A DNA stretch of 64,000 nucleotides from Citrobacter arsenatis (lineage in GTDB: Bacteria > Pseudomonadota > Gammaproteobacteria > Enterobacterales > Enterobacteriaceae): assembly GCF_004353845.1 (NCBI RefSeq), contig NZ_CP037864.1, positions 4,836,001 through 4,900,000 on the forward strand. The letters run 5' to 3'. The translations under genes and the position numbers were made by a program. Of the stretch, positions 45,045 to 54,011 are shown piece by piece (the stretch's first letter is position 1; every line of letters starts with the position of its first letter). Under the pieces are notes generated by a model, which saw only the letters and a program-made list of their open reading frames with translations, made no database searches and had not been told where the DNA came from.

Positions 45045-45064
45045 TATGCTCGATAACGAACATT
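45045..45064. promoter_or_regulatory. GlpR operator in the glpE-glpD gap
   Basis: TATGCTCGATAACGAACATT is a near-perfect match to the GlpR operator (WATKTTCGWTAWCGAAMATW). It lies about 33 bases before the glpD ATG. A further half-site, ATAACGAAAG, follows at 45073-45082. It should give repression of glpD in the absence of glycerol-3-phosphate. Confidence 0.8.
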
Positions 45065-45096
45065 AATGAGCTATAACGAAAGTGCGAGAGGCCAGC

Positions 45097-46605
45097 ATGG
45101 AAACCAAAGATCTGATTGTGATAGGTGGAGGCATCAATGGTGCCGGTATCGCGGCAGATGCCGCTGGACGCGGTTTATCCGTGCTGATGCTGGAAGCGCA
45201 GGATTTAGCCTGTGCCACCTCCTCCGCTAGCTCCAAACTCATCCACGGTGGCCTGCGCTACCTGGAGCATTACGAATTTCGCCTGGTGAGCGAAGCGCTG
45301 GCCGAACGTGAAGTGCTGTTGAAAATGGCACCGCATATCGCCTTCCCGATGCGCTTTCGTCTGCCCCATCGCCCGCACCTGCGCCCGGCGTGGATGATCC
45401 GCATTGGTTTGTTTATGTACGATCATCTGGGCAAACGCACCAGTTTGCCGAGTTCTACCAGTTTGCGTTTTGGCGCGGATTCCGTAATGAAACCTGAGAT
45501 TGTGCGCGGTTTCGAATATTCCGACTGCTGGGTAGACGATGCGCGACTGGTTTTGGCAAATGCCCAAATGGTTGTACGTAAAGGCGGAGAAGTATTAACC
45601 CGCACGCGTGCCACCTCCGCTCGCCGTGAAAACGGTTTGTGGATTGTTGAAGCTGAAGATATCGATACCGGCAAAAAGCACACCTGGCAGGCGCGTGGCC
45701 TGGTCAATGCCACCGGGCCGTGGGTGAAAGAGTTCTTCGACGACGGCATGCACCTGCCATCACCGTACGGCATTCGCCTGATTAAAGGCAGCCACATCGT
45801 GGTTCCGCGCGTACATACCCAGAAGCAGGCTTATATACTGCAAAACGAAGATAAACGTATCGTGTTTGTCATCCCATGGATGGACGAATTCTCGATCATC
45901 GGCACGACTGACGTCGAATACAAAGGCGACCCGAAAGCGGTGAAAATTGATGAGAGCGAAATCAATTACCTGCTGAAGGTCTACAACGCGCACTTTAAGA
46001 AACAGCTGGGCCGTGATGATATCGTCTGGACTTACTCAGGCGTGCGTCCGCTGTGCGATGACGAGTCCGACTCGCCGCAGGCTATCACCCGTGATTACAC
46101 GCTGGATATCCACGACGAAAACGGCAAAGCGCCGTTGCTGTCGGTCTTTGGCGGTAAGCTGACAACCTACCGTAAGCTGGCTGAGCACGCGATGGAAAAA
46201 CTGGCGTCCTACTATCAGGGAATTGGTCCGGCGTGGACGAAAGAGTGCATTCTGCCAGGCGGCGACATTGGTGGCGATCGCGAAGATTACGCGGCCAAAC
46301 TGCGCCGTCGCTACCCGTTCCTGACCGAGTCGCTGGCACGCCATTATTCTCGCACCTACGGCAGCAACACCGAATGGGTCATCGGCGAAGCCACCTCGCT
46401 TGCCGAGTTAGGCGAAGACTTTGGTCATGAGTTCTATGAGGCCGAGCTGAAATATCTGGTCGATCACGAATGGGTTCGTCGTGCGGAAGATGCGCTGTGG
46501 CGTCGCACGAAAGAAGGTATGTGGCTGAACGCTGAGCAGCAGTCGCGCATGACCCAGTGGTTGTCGGAGTATATCGCGAAACACCAGCTGTCGCTGGCGT
46601 CTTAA
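45097..46605 (+). CDS. glpD: Aerobic glycerol-3-phosphate dehydrogenase
   Basis: GlpD oxidises glycerol-3-phosphate to dihydroxyacetone phosphate and passes electrons to ubiquinone at the inner membrane. I choose the ATG at 45097 (METKDLIVIGGG), giving 502 residues, one more than E. coli. The FAD-binding VIGGGINGAGIAAD is at the N-terminus, followed by ATSSASSKLIHGGLRYLEH and the ending DALWRRTKEGMWL. The GAGAGG ribosome binding site supports this start. Confidence 0.96.
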   Translation: METKDLIVIGGGINGAGIAADAAGRGLSVLMLEAQDLACATSSASSKLIHGGLRYLEHYEFRLVSEALAEREVLLKMAPHIAFPMRFRLPHRPHLRPAWMIRIGLFMYDHLGKRTSLPSSTSLRFGADSVMKPEIVRGFEYSDCWVDDARLVLANAQMVVRKGGEVLTRTRATSARRENGLWIVEAEDIDTGKKHTWQARGLVNATGPWVKEFFDDGMHLPSPYGIRLIKGSHIVVPRVHTQKQAYILQNEDKRIVFVIPWMDEFSIIGTTDVEYKGDPKAVKIDESEINYLLKVYNAHFKKQLGRDDIVWTYSGVRPLCDDESDSPQAITRDYTLDIHDENGKAPLLSVFGGKLTTYRKLAEHAMEKLASYYQGIGPAWTKECILPGGDIGGDREDYAAKLRRRYPFLTESLARHYSRTYGSNTEWVIGEATSLAELGEDFGHEFYEAELKYLVDHEWVRRAEDALWRRTKEGMWLNAEQQSRMTQWLSEYIAKHQLSLAS

Positions 46606-46622
46606 TACACACGCTATAAAAA

Positions 46623-46822
46623 AATGCCCGGTAAGCGTCAGCGCCACCGGGCATTTTGCCGGATGGCGGCTTACGCCTTATCCGGCCTACAAAAGTGTGC
46701 ATAAACGTAGGCCAGGCAAGCGAAGCGCCCCGGACATTTTTGCCGGATGGCGGCTAGCGCCTTATCCGGCCTACATCAGTATATAAACGTAGGCCGGGCA
46801 AGCGAAGCGCCCCCGGCATCGG
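46623..46822. repeat. Five-REP tandem BIME array between glpD and glgP
   Basis: Five REP elements alternate in orientation (about 46624-46655, 46658-46690, 46703-46735, 46742-46774 and 46788-46820). The second/third and fourth/fifth pairs form an 84-base direct repeat with few differences, which is the BIME-2 arrangement. The array lies between convergent genes and ends just before the glgP stop. Confidence 0.85.
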
Positions 46823-46825
46823 GTG

Positions 46826-49273
46826 TTACAACCGCACCGAATCAATATGCCAGATGTTTTCGGCGTACTCTTTAATCGTCCTGTCCGACGAGAAGTACCC
46901 CATGTTGGCGATATTAATCATCGACTTGGTGGTCCACTCTTCCGGGTGACGATACAGTTCATCCACCTTATCCTGGCAGTCAACATAGCTGCGGTAATCC
47001 GCCAGAACCTGATAGTGGTCGCCAAAGTTGATCAGTGAGTCCACCAGATCGCGATAGCGTCCCGGCTCCTCAGGGCTGAATACGCCGCTGCCGATCTGCG
47101 TCAGCACTTGGTGCAGCTCTTCGTCTTTCTCGTAATACTCACGCGGCTTGTAGCCCTGGCTGCGTAAAGCCTCGACCTCTTCCGCCGTATTACCAAAGAT
47201 AAAGATATTCTCTGCGCCCACATGCTCCAGCATCTCGACGTTGGCACCGTCCAGCGTGCCAATGGTCAGCGCGCCGTTGAGGGCAAATTTCATATTACTG
47301 GTACCAGAGGCTTCGGTCCCGGCCAGAGAAATCTGCTCAGACAGATCGGCAGCAGGAATAATCACCTGCGCCAGGCTGACGCTGTAGTTGGGGATAAACA
47401 CCACTTTCAGCTTGTCGCCAATTAGCGGATCGTTGTTGATCACTTTCGCGACGTCGTTGATCAGGTGAATAATGTGCTTCGCCATGTAATAGGCCGAAGC
47501 CGCTTTACCGGCGAAGATATTCACACGCGGCACCCACTCAGCGTCAGGATCGGCCTTAATACGGTTGTAGCGGGTGATCACATGCAGCACGTTCATCAAC
47601 TGGCGTTTGTATTCGTGAATACGCTTGATCTGCACATCAAACAGCGATTTCGGGTTCACCACCACGTTAAGCTGCTGGGCAATGAGCGTGGCCAGTCGCT
47701 TTTTGTTCTCGAGCTTCGCACGACGCACCGCCTGATTTACCAGCGGGTAATCGCAATGCTGCTCAAGCTCGCTGAGCTGGCTGAGATCGGTTCGCCAGGT
47801 GCGGCCGATGTTCTCATCCAGCACTTCAGAGAGCGACGGGTTAGCCAGCGCCAACCAGCGGCGCGGCGTCACGCCGTTGGTAACGTTGCAAAAGCGAGTC
47901 GGGAAAATCTTCGCAAAATCAGCAAACAGCGACTGCACCATCAGGTTGGAGTGCAGCTCGGAAACGCCGTTAACCTTGTGGCTCACCACCACCGCCAGCC
48001 ATGCCATACGTACGCGGCGGCCATTAGATTCATCGATAATCGACGTCCTACCCAGCAGGCTGGTATCGTTCGGGTACTGTTCCTGCAACGTCTTCAGGAA
48101 GTAGTCATTGATTTCGAAGATGATTTGCAGATGACGCGGCAGAATTTTGCCCAGCATATCGACGGGCCATGTCTCCAGCGCTTCGCTCATCAGGGTGTGG
48201 TTGGTATACGAGAAGACCTGGCAGCAGACCTCAAACGCATCGTCCCAACTGAACTTGTGTTCATCGATCAGCAGGCGCATCAGCTCAGGAATCGACAGCA
48301 CCGGATGGGTGTCGTTGAGGTGAATGGCGATTTTATCCGCCAGATTGTCGTAGGTTTTGTGCAGTTGGTAATGACGGCTCAGGATGTCCTGCACCGTGGA
48401 AGAGACGAGGAAATACTCCTGGCGCAAACGTAGTTCGCGTCCCGAATAGGTGGAGTCGTCCGGGTACAGTACGCGGGAGACGTTCTCGGAGTGGTTTTTA
48501 TCTTCCACCGCCGCAAAGTAGTCGCCCTGGTTAAATTTACCGAGATTGATCTCACTACTGGCCTGGGCATTCCACAGGCGCAGCGTGTTGGTGGCGTCGG
48601 TGTCGTAACCGGGAATAATCTGGTCGTAGGCGACCGCGAGGATCTCTTCGGTTTCTATCCAGCGCGTTTTCTTGCCTTCCTGCTGAATACGCCCGCCAAA
48701 GCGCACTTTGTAGCGCGTATTGTGGCGTTTGAACTCCCACGGGTTACCGTATTCCAGCCAGTAGTCCGGCGACTCTTTCTGCCGGCCATCAACAATGTTC
48801 TGTTTGAACATGCCGTAGTCATACCGAATACCGTAGCCGCGTCCCGGCAAACCCAGCGTAGCCAGTGAGTCGAGGAAGCAGGCCGCCAGGCGACCGAGAC
48901 CACCGTTGCCAAGACCTGGGTCGTTTTCTTCGTCGATCAGATCTTCAAGATCCAACCCCATACCTTCCAGCGCATTTTTGACATCATCATAAATACCCAA
49001 CGATAACAGTGCATTGGAAAGCGTGCGGCCAATCAAAAACTCCATTGACAGGTAATAGACCTGACGAGTTTCCTGGGACAATTGCGCACGGTTAGAACGC
49101 AGCCAGCGCTCCACGAGACGATCGCGCACCGCGAACAACGTGGCGTTCAGCCACTCATGTTTATTGGCAATGACCGGGTCCTTACCAATCGTGAACATCA
49201 GCTTGTAGGCGATAGAATGCTTAAGTGCCTCTACGCTGAGTGTGGGCGATGCATAAGTAAATGGAGCATTCAT
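46826..49273 (-). CDS. glgP: Glycogen phosphorylase
   Basis: GlgP removes glucose-1-phosphate from the non-reducing ends of glycogen. The 815-residue GT35 enzyme has the pyridoxal phosphate region GTEASGTSNMKFALNG, HEYKRQLMN and the N-terminal phosphorylase extension. It is the last gene of glgBXCAP; 19 bases separate it from glgA. Confidence 0.97.
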   Translation of the reverse strand: MNAPFTYASPTLSVEALKHSIAYKLMFTIGKDPVIANKHEWLNATLFAVRDRLVERWLRSNRAQLSQETRQVYYLSMEFLIGRTLSNALLSLGIYDDVKNALEGMGLDLEDLIDEENDPGLGNGGLGRLAACFLDSLATLGLPGRGYGIRYDYGMFKQNIVDGRQKESPDYWLEYGNPWEFKRHNTRYKVRFGGRIQQEGKKTRWIETEEILAVAYDQIIPGYDTDATNTLRLWNAQASSEINLGKFNQGDYFAAVEDKNHSENVSRVLYPDDSTYSGRELRLRQEYFLVSSTVQDILSRHYQLHKTYDNLADKIAIHLNDTHPVLSIPELMRLLIDEHKFSWDDAFEVCCQVFSYTNHTLMSEALETWPVDMLGKILPRHLQIIFEINDYFLKTLQEQYPNDTSLLGRTSIIDESNGRRVRMAWLAVVVSHKVNGVSELHSNLMVQSLFADFAKIFPTRFCNVTNGVTPRRWLALANPSLSEVLDENIGRTWRTDLSQLSELEQHCDYPLVNQAVRRAKLENKKRLATLIAQQLNVVVNPKSLFDVQIKRIHEYKRQLMNVLHVITRYNRIKADPDAEWVPRVNIFAGKAASAYYMAKHIIHLINDVAKVINNDPLIGDKLKVVFIPNYSVSLAQVIIPAADLSEQISLAGTEASGTSNMKFALNGALTIGTLDGANVEMLEHVGAENIFIFGNTAEEVEALRSQGYKPREYYEKDEELHQVLTQIGSGVFSPEEPGRYRDLVDSLINFGDHYQVLADYRSYVDCQDKVDELYRHPEEWTTKSMINIANMGYFSSDRTIKEYAENIWHIDSVRL

Positions 49274-49292
49274 ATAGGTGATTCCTGGATAT

Positions 49293-50726
49293 CTATTTCA
49301 AGCGATAGTAAAGCTCACGGTATGACTTCGCCGCGACTTGCCAGCTAAAATCCATGGTCATGGCCTGACGTTGTACAAACCGCCACAGCGAAGGCCGGGA
49401 CCACAATACGAAAGCACGCCGGATCGCGCGTAGCAGCGACCAGGCATTACTATCTTCAAATACAAACCCACTGGCGATACCGTCCGCCAGGTTTTCCAGC
49501 GAACTGTCAGAGACCGTATCAGCCAGCCCACCGGTGCGCCGCACCAGCGGCAGCGTACCGTACTTCAGTCCATACAACTGCGTTAAGCCACACGGCTCGA
49601 AACGGCTGGGAACCAATATGACATCGGCCCCACCCATAATGCGGTGCGAAAAGGCTTCGTGATAGCCAATCTGCACGCCCACTTGCCCTGGATGTTCCGC
49701 CGCCGCGGCGAGGAAACCTTCCTGTAAAACCGGATCGCCCGCGCCAAGCAATGCCAGCTGTCCCCCCTGCTCTAACAACCCCGGCAGCGCTTCCAGCACC
49801 AGATCCAGCCCTTTCTGACTGGTCAGGCGGCTGACGACTGCAAACAGCGGCACTTTATCGTTAACCTTAAGTCCCATCGCAATCTGTAGCTGACGTTTGT
49901 TCTCCGCCTTTTCCTCCAGCGTGTCGCGCGTATATCGCGACGCCAGTAGCAGATCGGTTTCCGGGCTCCAGATTTTTTCATCAACGCCGTTCAGCACGCC
50001 GGAAAGACGGCCTTCACGATGACGCTGCTGCAACAGACCTTCCATGCCGTAGGCGAACTGCGGCTCGGTAATTTCTCGCGCGTAGGTCGGACTGACCGCC
50101 GTAATATGGTCGGCGTAGTACAATCCGGCCTTCAGGAACGAAATTTGTCCGTTAAACTCCAGTCCGTGCACATTAAAGAACGACCATGGCAATTGGATGT
50201 CATCCATATGCTTTGCATAAAACATGCCTTGATACGCCAGGTTGTGGACGGTGAACACCGATTTCGCCGGATGGCCGCGCGCCGCCAGATACGCCGGGGC
50301 CAGTCCGGCATGCCAGTCGTGCGCATGCACCACATCCGGGCGCCAGAATGGGTCAAAGCCGCAGGCCATTTCACAGCCGACCCAACCCAGCAGCGCAAAA
50401 CGCAGCACGTTATCGGTATAGGCAAACAGGTTAGTGTCGTGATACGGGCTACCGGGGCGGTCATAGAGATGCGGCGCGTCAATCAGGTAAATACCTACGC
50501 CGTTGAAATGTCCGAACAGCAGCGTGATACGTCCGGCGAAGGTATCCCGACGCGTCACGACTTGTGCATCGGGAATGCCGCGACGAATATCAGGAAACGC
50601 CGGGAGCAGCACGCGGGCATCCACACCGTCCGCTATTTGCGCTGCGGGTAACGCCCCAATAACATCCGCCAGTCCCCCGGTTTTTAACAGGGGGAACATC
50701 TCTGAACAAACGTGTAAAACCTGCAT
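49293..50726 (-). CDS. glgA: Glycogen synthase
   Basis: GlgA elongates glycogen from ADP-glucose. The 477-residue GT5 enzyme has the ADP-glucose motif KTGGLADV (15-22) and the C-terminal VPSRFEPCGLTQLYGLKYG donor-site motif. Its ATG overlaps the glgC stop by one base (TAATG), so the two are translationally coupled. Confidence 0.97.
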   Translation of the reverse strand: MQVLHVCSEMFPLLKTGGLADVIGALPAAQIADGVDARVLLPAFPDIRRGIPDAQVVTRRDTFAGRITLLFGHFNGVGIYLIDAPHLYDRPGSPYHDTNLFAYTDNVLRFALLGWVGCEMACGFDPFWRPDVVHAHDWHAGLAPAYLAARGHPAKSVFTVHNLAYQGMFYAKHMDDIQLPWSFFNVHGLEFNGQISFLKAGLYYADHITAVSPTYAREITEPQFAYGMEGLLQQRHREGRLSGVLNGVDEKIWSPETDLLLASRYTRDTLEEKAENKRQLQIAMGLKVNDKVPLFAVVSRLTSQKGLDLVLEALPGLLEQGGQLALLGAGDPVLQEGFLAAAAEHPGQVGVQIGYHEAFSHRIMGGADVILVPSRFEPCGLTQLYGLKYGTLPLVRRTGGLADTVSDSSLENLADGIASGFVFEDSNAWSLLRAIRRAFVLWSRPSLWRFVQRQAMTMDFSWQVAAKSYRELYYRLK

Positions 50727-52021
50727 TATCGCTCCTGTTTGATCTGCAGTTTGCGCAGCATTTCACGCGTGACCAGCACAATACCTTCCTCTGAACGGTA
50801 GAAACGACGCGCATCTTCTTCCGCGTTCTCACCAATCACCATGCCTTCAGGAATAACGCAGGCGCGGTCGATAATGCAACGACGTAAGCGGCACGAACGT
50901 CCCACCCACACTTCAGGTAACAACACTGCCGAATCAATGTTACAGAATGAATTCACCCGCACTCGCGGGAACAAAACGGACTGCACCACCACTGAACCAG
51001 AAATAATACAGCCGCCGGAAACCAGCGAGTTCAGCGTCATTCCGTGGCTACCGGAACGGTCCTGAACAAATTTAGCCGGCGGCAGAGACTCCATGTGCGT
51101 TCGGATTGGCCAGTCCTGGTCGTACATATCCAGTTCAGGCGTCACCGAAGCCAGATCGAGGTTCGCCTTCCAGTAGGCTTCCAGCGTACCCACATCACGC
51201 CAGTACGGCTCGGATTCCGGGTCAGACTGCACGCAGGACAACGGGAATGGATGTGCATACGCCATGCCAGCTTCGGTGATTTTCGGAATAATGTCTTTCC
51301 CAAAATCGTGACTGGAGTTTTCATCGAGGTCATCTTCCGCCAACAATTCATAAAGGTAATCGGCGTTAAAAATGTAGATCCCCATACTGGCAAGGGATTT
51401 GGTCGGATCGCCTGGCATAGCGGGCGGGTTGGCAGGTTTTTCAACGAACTCGATAATTTTATCGGTATCGTCCACGTCCATCACGCCAAACGCGCTGGCC
51501 TCTTCAATAGGCACTGGCATACAGGCTACGGTGCAACGCGCGCCTTTCTCGACGTGGTCGATCAGCATGCGTGAGTAGTCCTGTTTGTAGATATGATCGC
51601 CCGCAAGGATCACTACATATTCCGCTTTATAGCGTCGAATGATGTCCAGGTTTTGGGTCACCGCATCCGCCGTGCCGCGATACCAGTTTTCACCCTGCAT
51701 TCTCTGTTGGGCAGGCAGCAAATCGACAAACTCGTTCATCTCTTCGCTAAAGAACGACCAGCCGCGCTGAATATGTTGTACCAGCGTGTGGGACTGGTAC
51801 TGGGTGATCACACCAATACGGCGGATTCCAGAGTTAATACAGTTGGATAAAGCAAAATCGATAATGCGGAACTTACCGCCAAAGTGCACGGCCGGCTTGG
51901 CACGTTTGTTGGTTAAATCTTTCAGGCGGGTGCCGCGGCCACCGGCCAGGATCAGGGCAACAGATTTTAATGGCAGCTGGCGCGCCAACATTACACGATC
52001 GTTCTTCTCTAAACTCACCAT
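50726..52021 (-). CDS. glgC: Glucose-1-phosphate adenylyltransferase
   Basis: GlgC makes ADP-glucose from glucose-1-phosphate and ATP, the control point of glycogen synthesis. The ATG at 52021 gives 431 residues (MVSLEKNDRVMLARQLPLK), with AAGGAG 7 bases upstream; the frame extending to 52114 lies inside glgX and is spurious. The substrate motif GGRGTRLKDLT and the C-terminal beta-helix (SGSVVVQSVLFPRVRV) are clear. Activation by fructose-1,6-bisphosphate is known for the family. Confidence 0.97.
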   Translation of the reverse strand: MVSLEKNDRVMLARQLPLKSVALILAGGRGTRLKDLTNKRAKPAVHFGGKFRIIDFALSNCINSGIRRIGVITQYQSHTLVQHIQRGWSFFSEEMNEFVDLLPAQQRMQGENWYRGTADAVTQNLDIIRRYKAEYVVILAGDHIYKQDYSRMLIDHVEKGARCTVACMPVPIEEASAFGVMDVDDTDKIIEFVEKPANPPAMPGDPTKSLASMGIYIFNADYLYELLAEDDLDENSSHDFGKDIIPKITEAGMAYAHPFPLSCVQSDPESEPYWRDVGTLEAYWKANLDLASVTPELDMYDQDWPIRTHMESLPPAKFVQDRSGSHGMTLNSLVSGGCIISGSVVVQSVLFPRVRVNSFCNIDSAVLLPEVWVGRSCRLRRCIIDRACVIPEGMVIGENAEEDARRFYRSEEGIVLVTREMLRKLQIKQER

Positions 52022-52034
52022 GACTAACTCCTTT

Positions 52035-54011
52035 TTATCTTCTCTGGAACACACACAGTCCGTGCGCAGGTCCCTGCCAGACAGCCGTAAGCACCGGATT
52101 ATCCTCTCCGGCAAATGGGGGGATGGCGTGCCATTCCCCTTCAGGTAAAACGATATCTGTCACCTCAAGCGTGGCGTTTATTGCAATCAGGAAACGGTCT
52201 GAAAGCAGGATTTGCATCTGCCTCGGCCCGTTTTGCCACTCATCCGCACTTAAGGGTTGTGCGTACTTATTCAGCCAACGAACATTGCCATCGCCCTCTT
52301 CCCACCAGCAATCCCCTGTTAATGCAGGTATTTGCCGGCGCAGATGAATCAGCGCGGCGGTAAATGTGGTTAGCCCGCTGTTTGCCTGCTGCCAGTCCAG
52401 CCAGGTTAAAGCGTTATCCTGGCAGTAAGCGTTATTGTTGCCGTGCTGGCTATGACCATGTTCATCGCCCGCCAGCAACATCGGCGTCCCCTGGGAGAGT
52501 AACAGCGTGGTTAACAGCGCATGAATGCTGTCGCGCCGCCGCTCAATCAGGTCCAGCGTGCCGCCTAATCCTTCTTTACCATGATTGTCGCTGTAGTTAT
52601 TGCTAGTGCCGTCGCGATTTTCCTCACCATTCGCTTCATTGTGCTTATTTGTGAAGCAAACACAGTCGCGTAGCGTAAAACCGTCGTGCGCAGTCACCAG
52701 ATTGACCGTAGCGCTGGGTTTGCGGCCCTGGCGTTTAAACACGTCGCTGGATGCGGCAAAACGCCCGGCAAACTCGCCTAACGAGAGATTACGCTGGAGC
52801 CAGAAGCGTCGCGTCGCATCGCGGAAATGGTCATTCCACTCGGCAAACGGCGGGGGGAAATTCCCCACCTGATACCCGCCTTCACCAATATCCCACGGTT
52901 CCGCAATCAGCTTAACGCGTGAGAGCAGCGGACAGTTTTGGATAGCGGTAAACAGCGGCGCATCCTGACGAAACGCAGGTGTACGCCCCATGACGGAAGC
53001 CAAATCAAAACGAAAACCATCCACATGGCAGGTTTCAACCCAGTAGCGCAGGCATTCGCATGCGTATTCCACAACGCCAGGATGGCTCAGATTGAGGGTG
53101 TTCCCACAACCGGTCCAGTTGTAGTAATCACCATCGTCCCTAATCCAATAATAGCTACGGTTATCAATTCCGCGCAGCGAGAAGACAGGCCCTTCGAGAT
53201 CCAGCTCGGCGCTGTGGTTCAAAACGATGTCGAGAATGACCTCAATCCCCGCTTTGTGCAGCGCTTTTACCGCATCGCGAAACTCATCCAGCGCAGTCTC
53301 CGGCGAGCAGGCATAGGCCGGATGCAGCGCGAACATCGCCACCGGGTTGTAGCCCCAGTAGTTCGACAGGCCCAGCCGCTGAAGGCGTGGTTCGCTGGCA
53401 AAATGCGCCACCGGTAGCAGCTCCAGCGCGGTAATGCCAAGGCGCTTGAAATAGTCGATCATCACCGGATGACCCAGCGCTTTGTAGGTCCCGCGAATCT
53501 CTTCCGGCAGGTCAGGATGCAAATACGTCAGCCCTTTGACATGCGCTTCGTAAATCACGGTACTGCCCCACGGCGTGCGCGGCGGGGCATCATCCTCCCA
53601 GTCATAATGGTCGGACACCACCACACCCTTCAGCGCGATGGCGGCGTTATCATGATGATCCGGTTCATTTAGCCCGCCGTGCAGCAGCGGGTTATCTTTT
53701 AACTCGCCATCCACCCGACGCGCGCAAGGGTCAAGCAGCAGCTTGGCCGGGTTAAACCGGTGGCCCTGCTGCGGTTGCCATGGACCATGTACGCGATAGC
53801 CATAACGCAGACCGGGTCGGGCGTTAGCCAGATAGCCGTGCCAGACATCGCCGCTACGCCCCGGCAGGTCATAGCGGAGTTCGCAGCCTTGCTCATCGAA
53901 TACGCATAATTCAACGCGTTCGGCGTGGGCCGAGAAGAGTGTGAAATTAACGCCATGGCCGTCATACGTTGCACCATGGGGGGTGGCGTTGCCGGTTGCC
54001 AGTTGCGTCAT
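52035..54011 (-). CDS. glgX: Glycogen debranching enzyme
   Basis: GlgX hydrolyses short alpha-1,6 branches left after GlgP action. The 658-residue protein has an N-terminal CBM48 domain and a GH13 catalytic barrel with GFRFDLASVMGR (nucleophile) and LIAEPWD (acid/base). Its ATG overlaps the glgB stop by one base, and 13 bases separate it from glgC. Confidence 0.96.
   Translation of the reverse strand: MTQLATGNATPHGATYDGHGVNFTLFSAHAERVELCVFDEQGCELRYDLPGRSGDVWHGYLANARPGLRYGYRVHGPWQPQQGHRFNPAKLLLDPCARRVDGELKDNPLLHGGLNEPDHHDNAAIALKGVVVSDHYDWEDDAPPRTPWGSTVIYEAHVKGLTYLHPDLPEEIRGTYKALGHPVMIDYFKRLGITALELLPVAHFASEPRLQRLGLSNYWGYNPVAMFALHPAYACSPETALDEFRDAVKALHKAGIEVILDIVLNHSAELDLEGPVFSLRGIDNRSYYWIRDDGDYYNWTGCGNTLNLSHPGVVEYACECLRYWVETCHVDGFRFDLASVMGRTPAFRQDAPLFTAIQNCPLLSRVKLIAEPWDIGEGGYQVGNFPPPFAEWNDHFRDATRRFWLQRNLSLGEFAGRFAASSDVFKRQGRKPSATVNLVTAHDGFTLRDCVCFTNKHNEANGEENRDGTSNNYSDNHGKEGLGGTLDLIERRRDSIHALLTTLLLSQGTPMLLAGDEHGHSQHGNNNAYCQDNALTWLDWQQANSGLTTFTAALIHLRRQIPALTGDCWWEEGDGNVRWLNKYAQPLSADEWQNGPRQMQILLSDRFLIAINATLEVTDIVLPEGEWHAIPPFAGEDNPVLTAVWQGPAHGLCVFQRR

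Noticed and set aside
46623..46822. Possible CRISPR array between glpD and glgP
   Set aside because: The repeats are REP palindromes of alternating orientation without unique regular spacers; there are no cas genes nearby.
47465..48433. 322-codon plus-strand frame inside glgP
   Set aside because: Antisense to the phosphorylase core, with composition typical of a shadow frame (rich in His, Arg and Gln).
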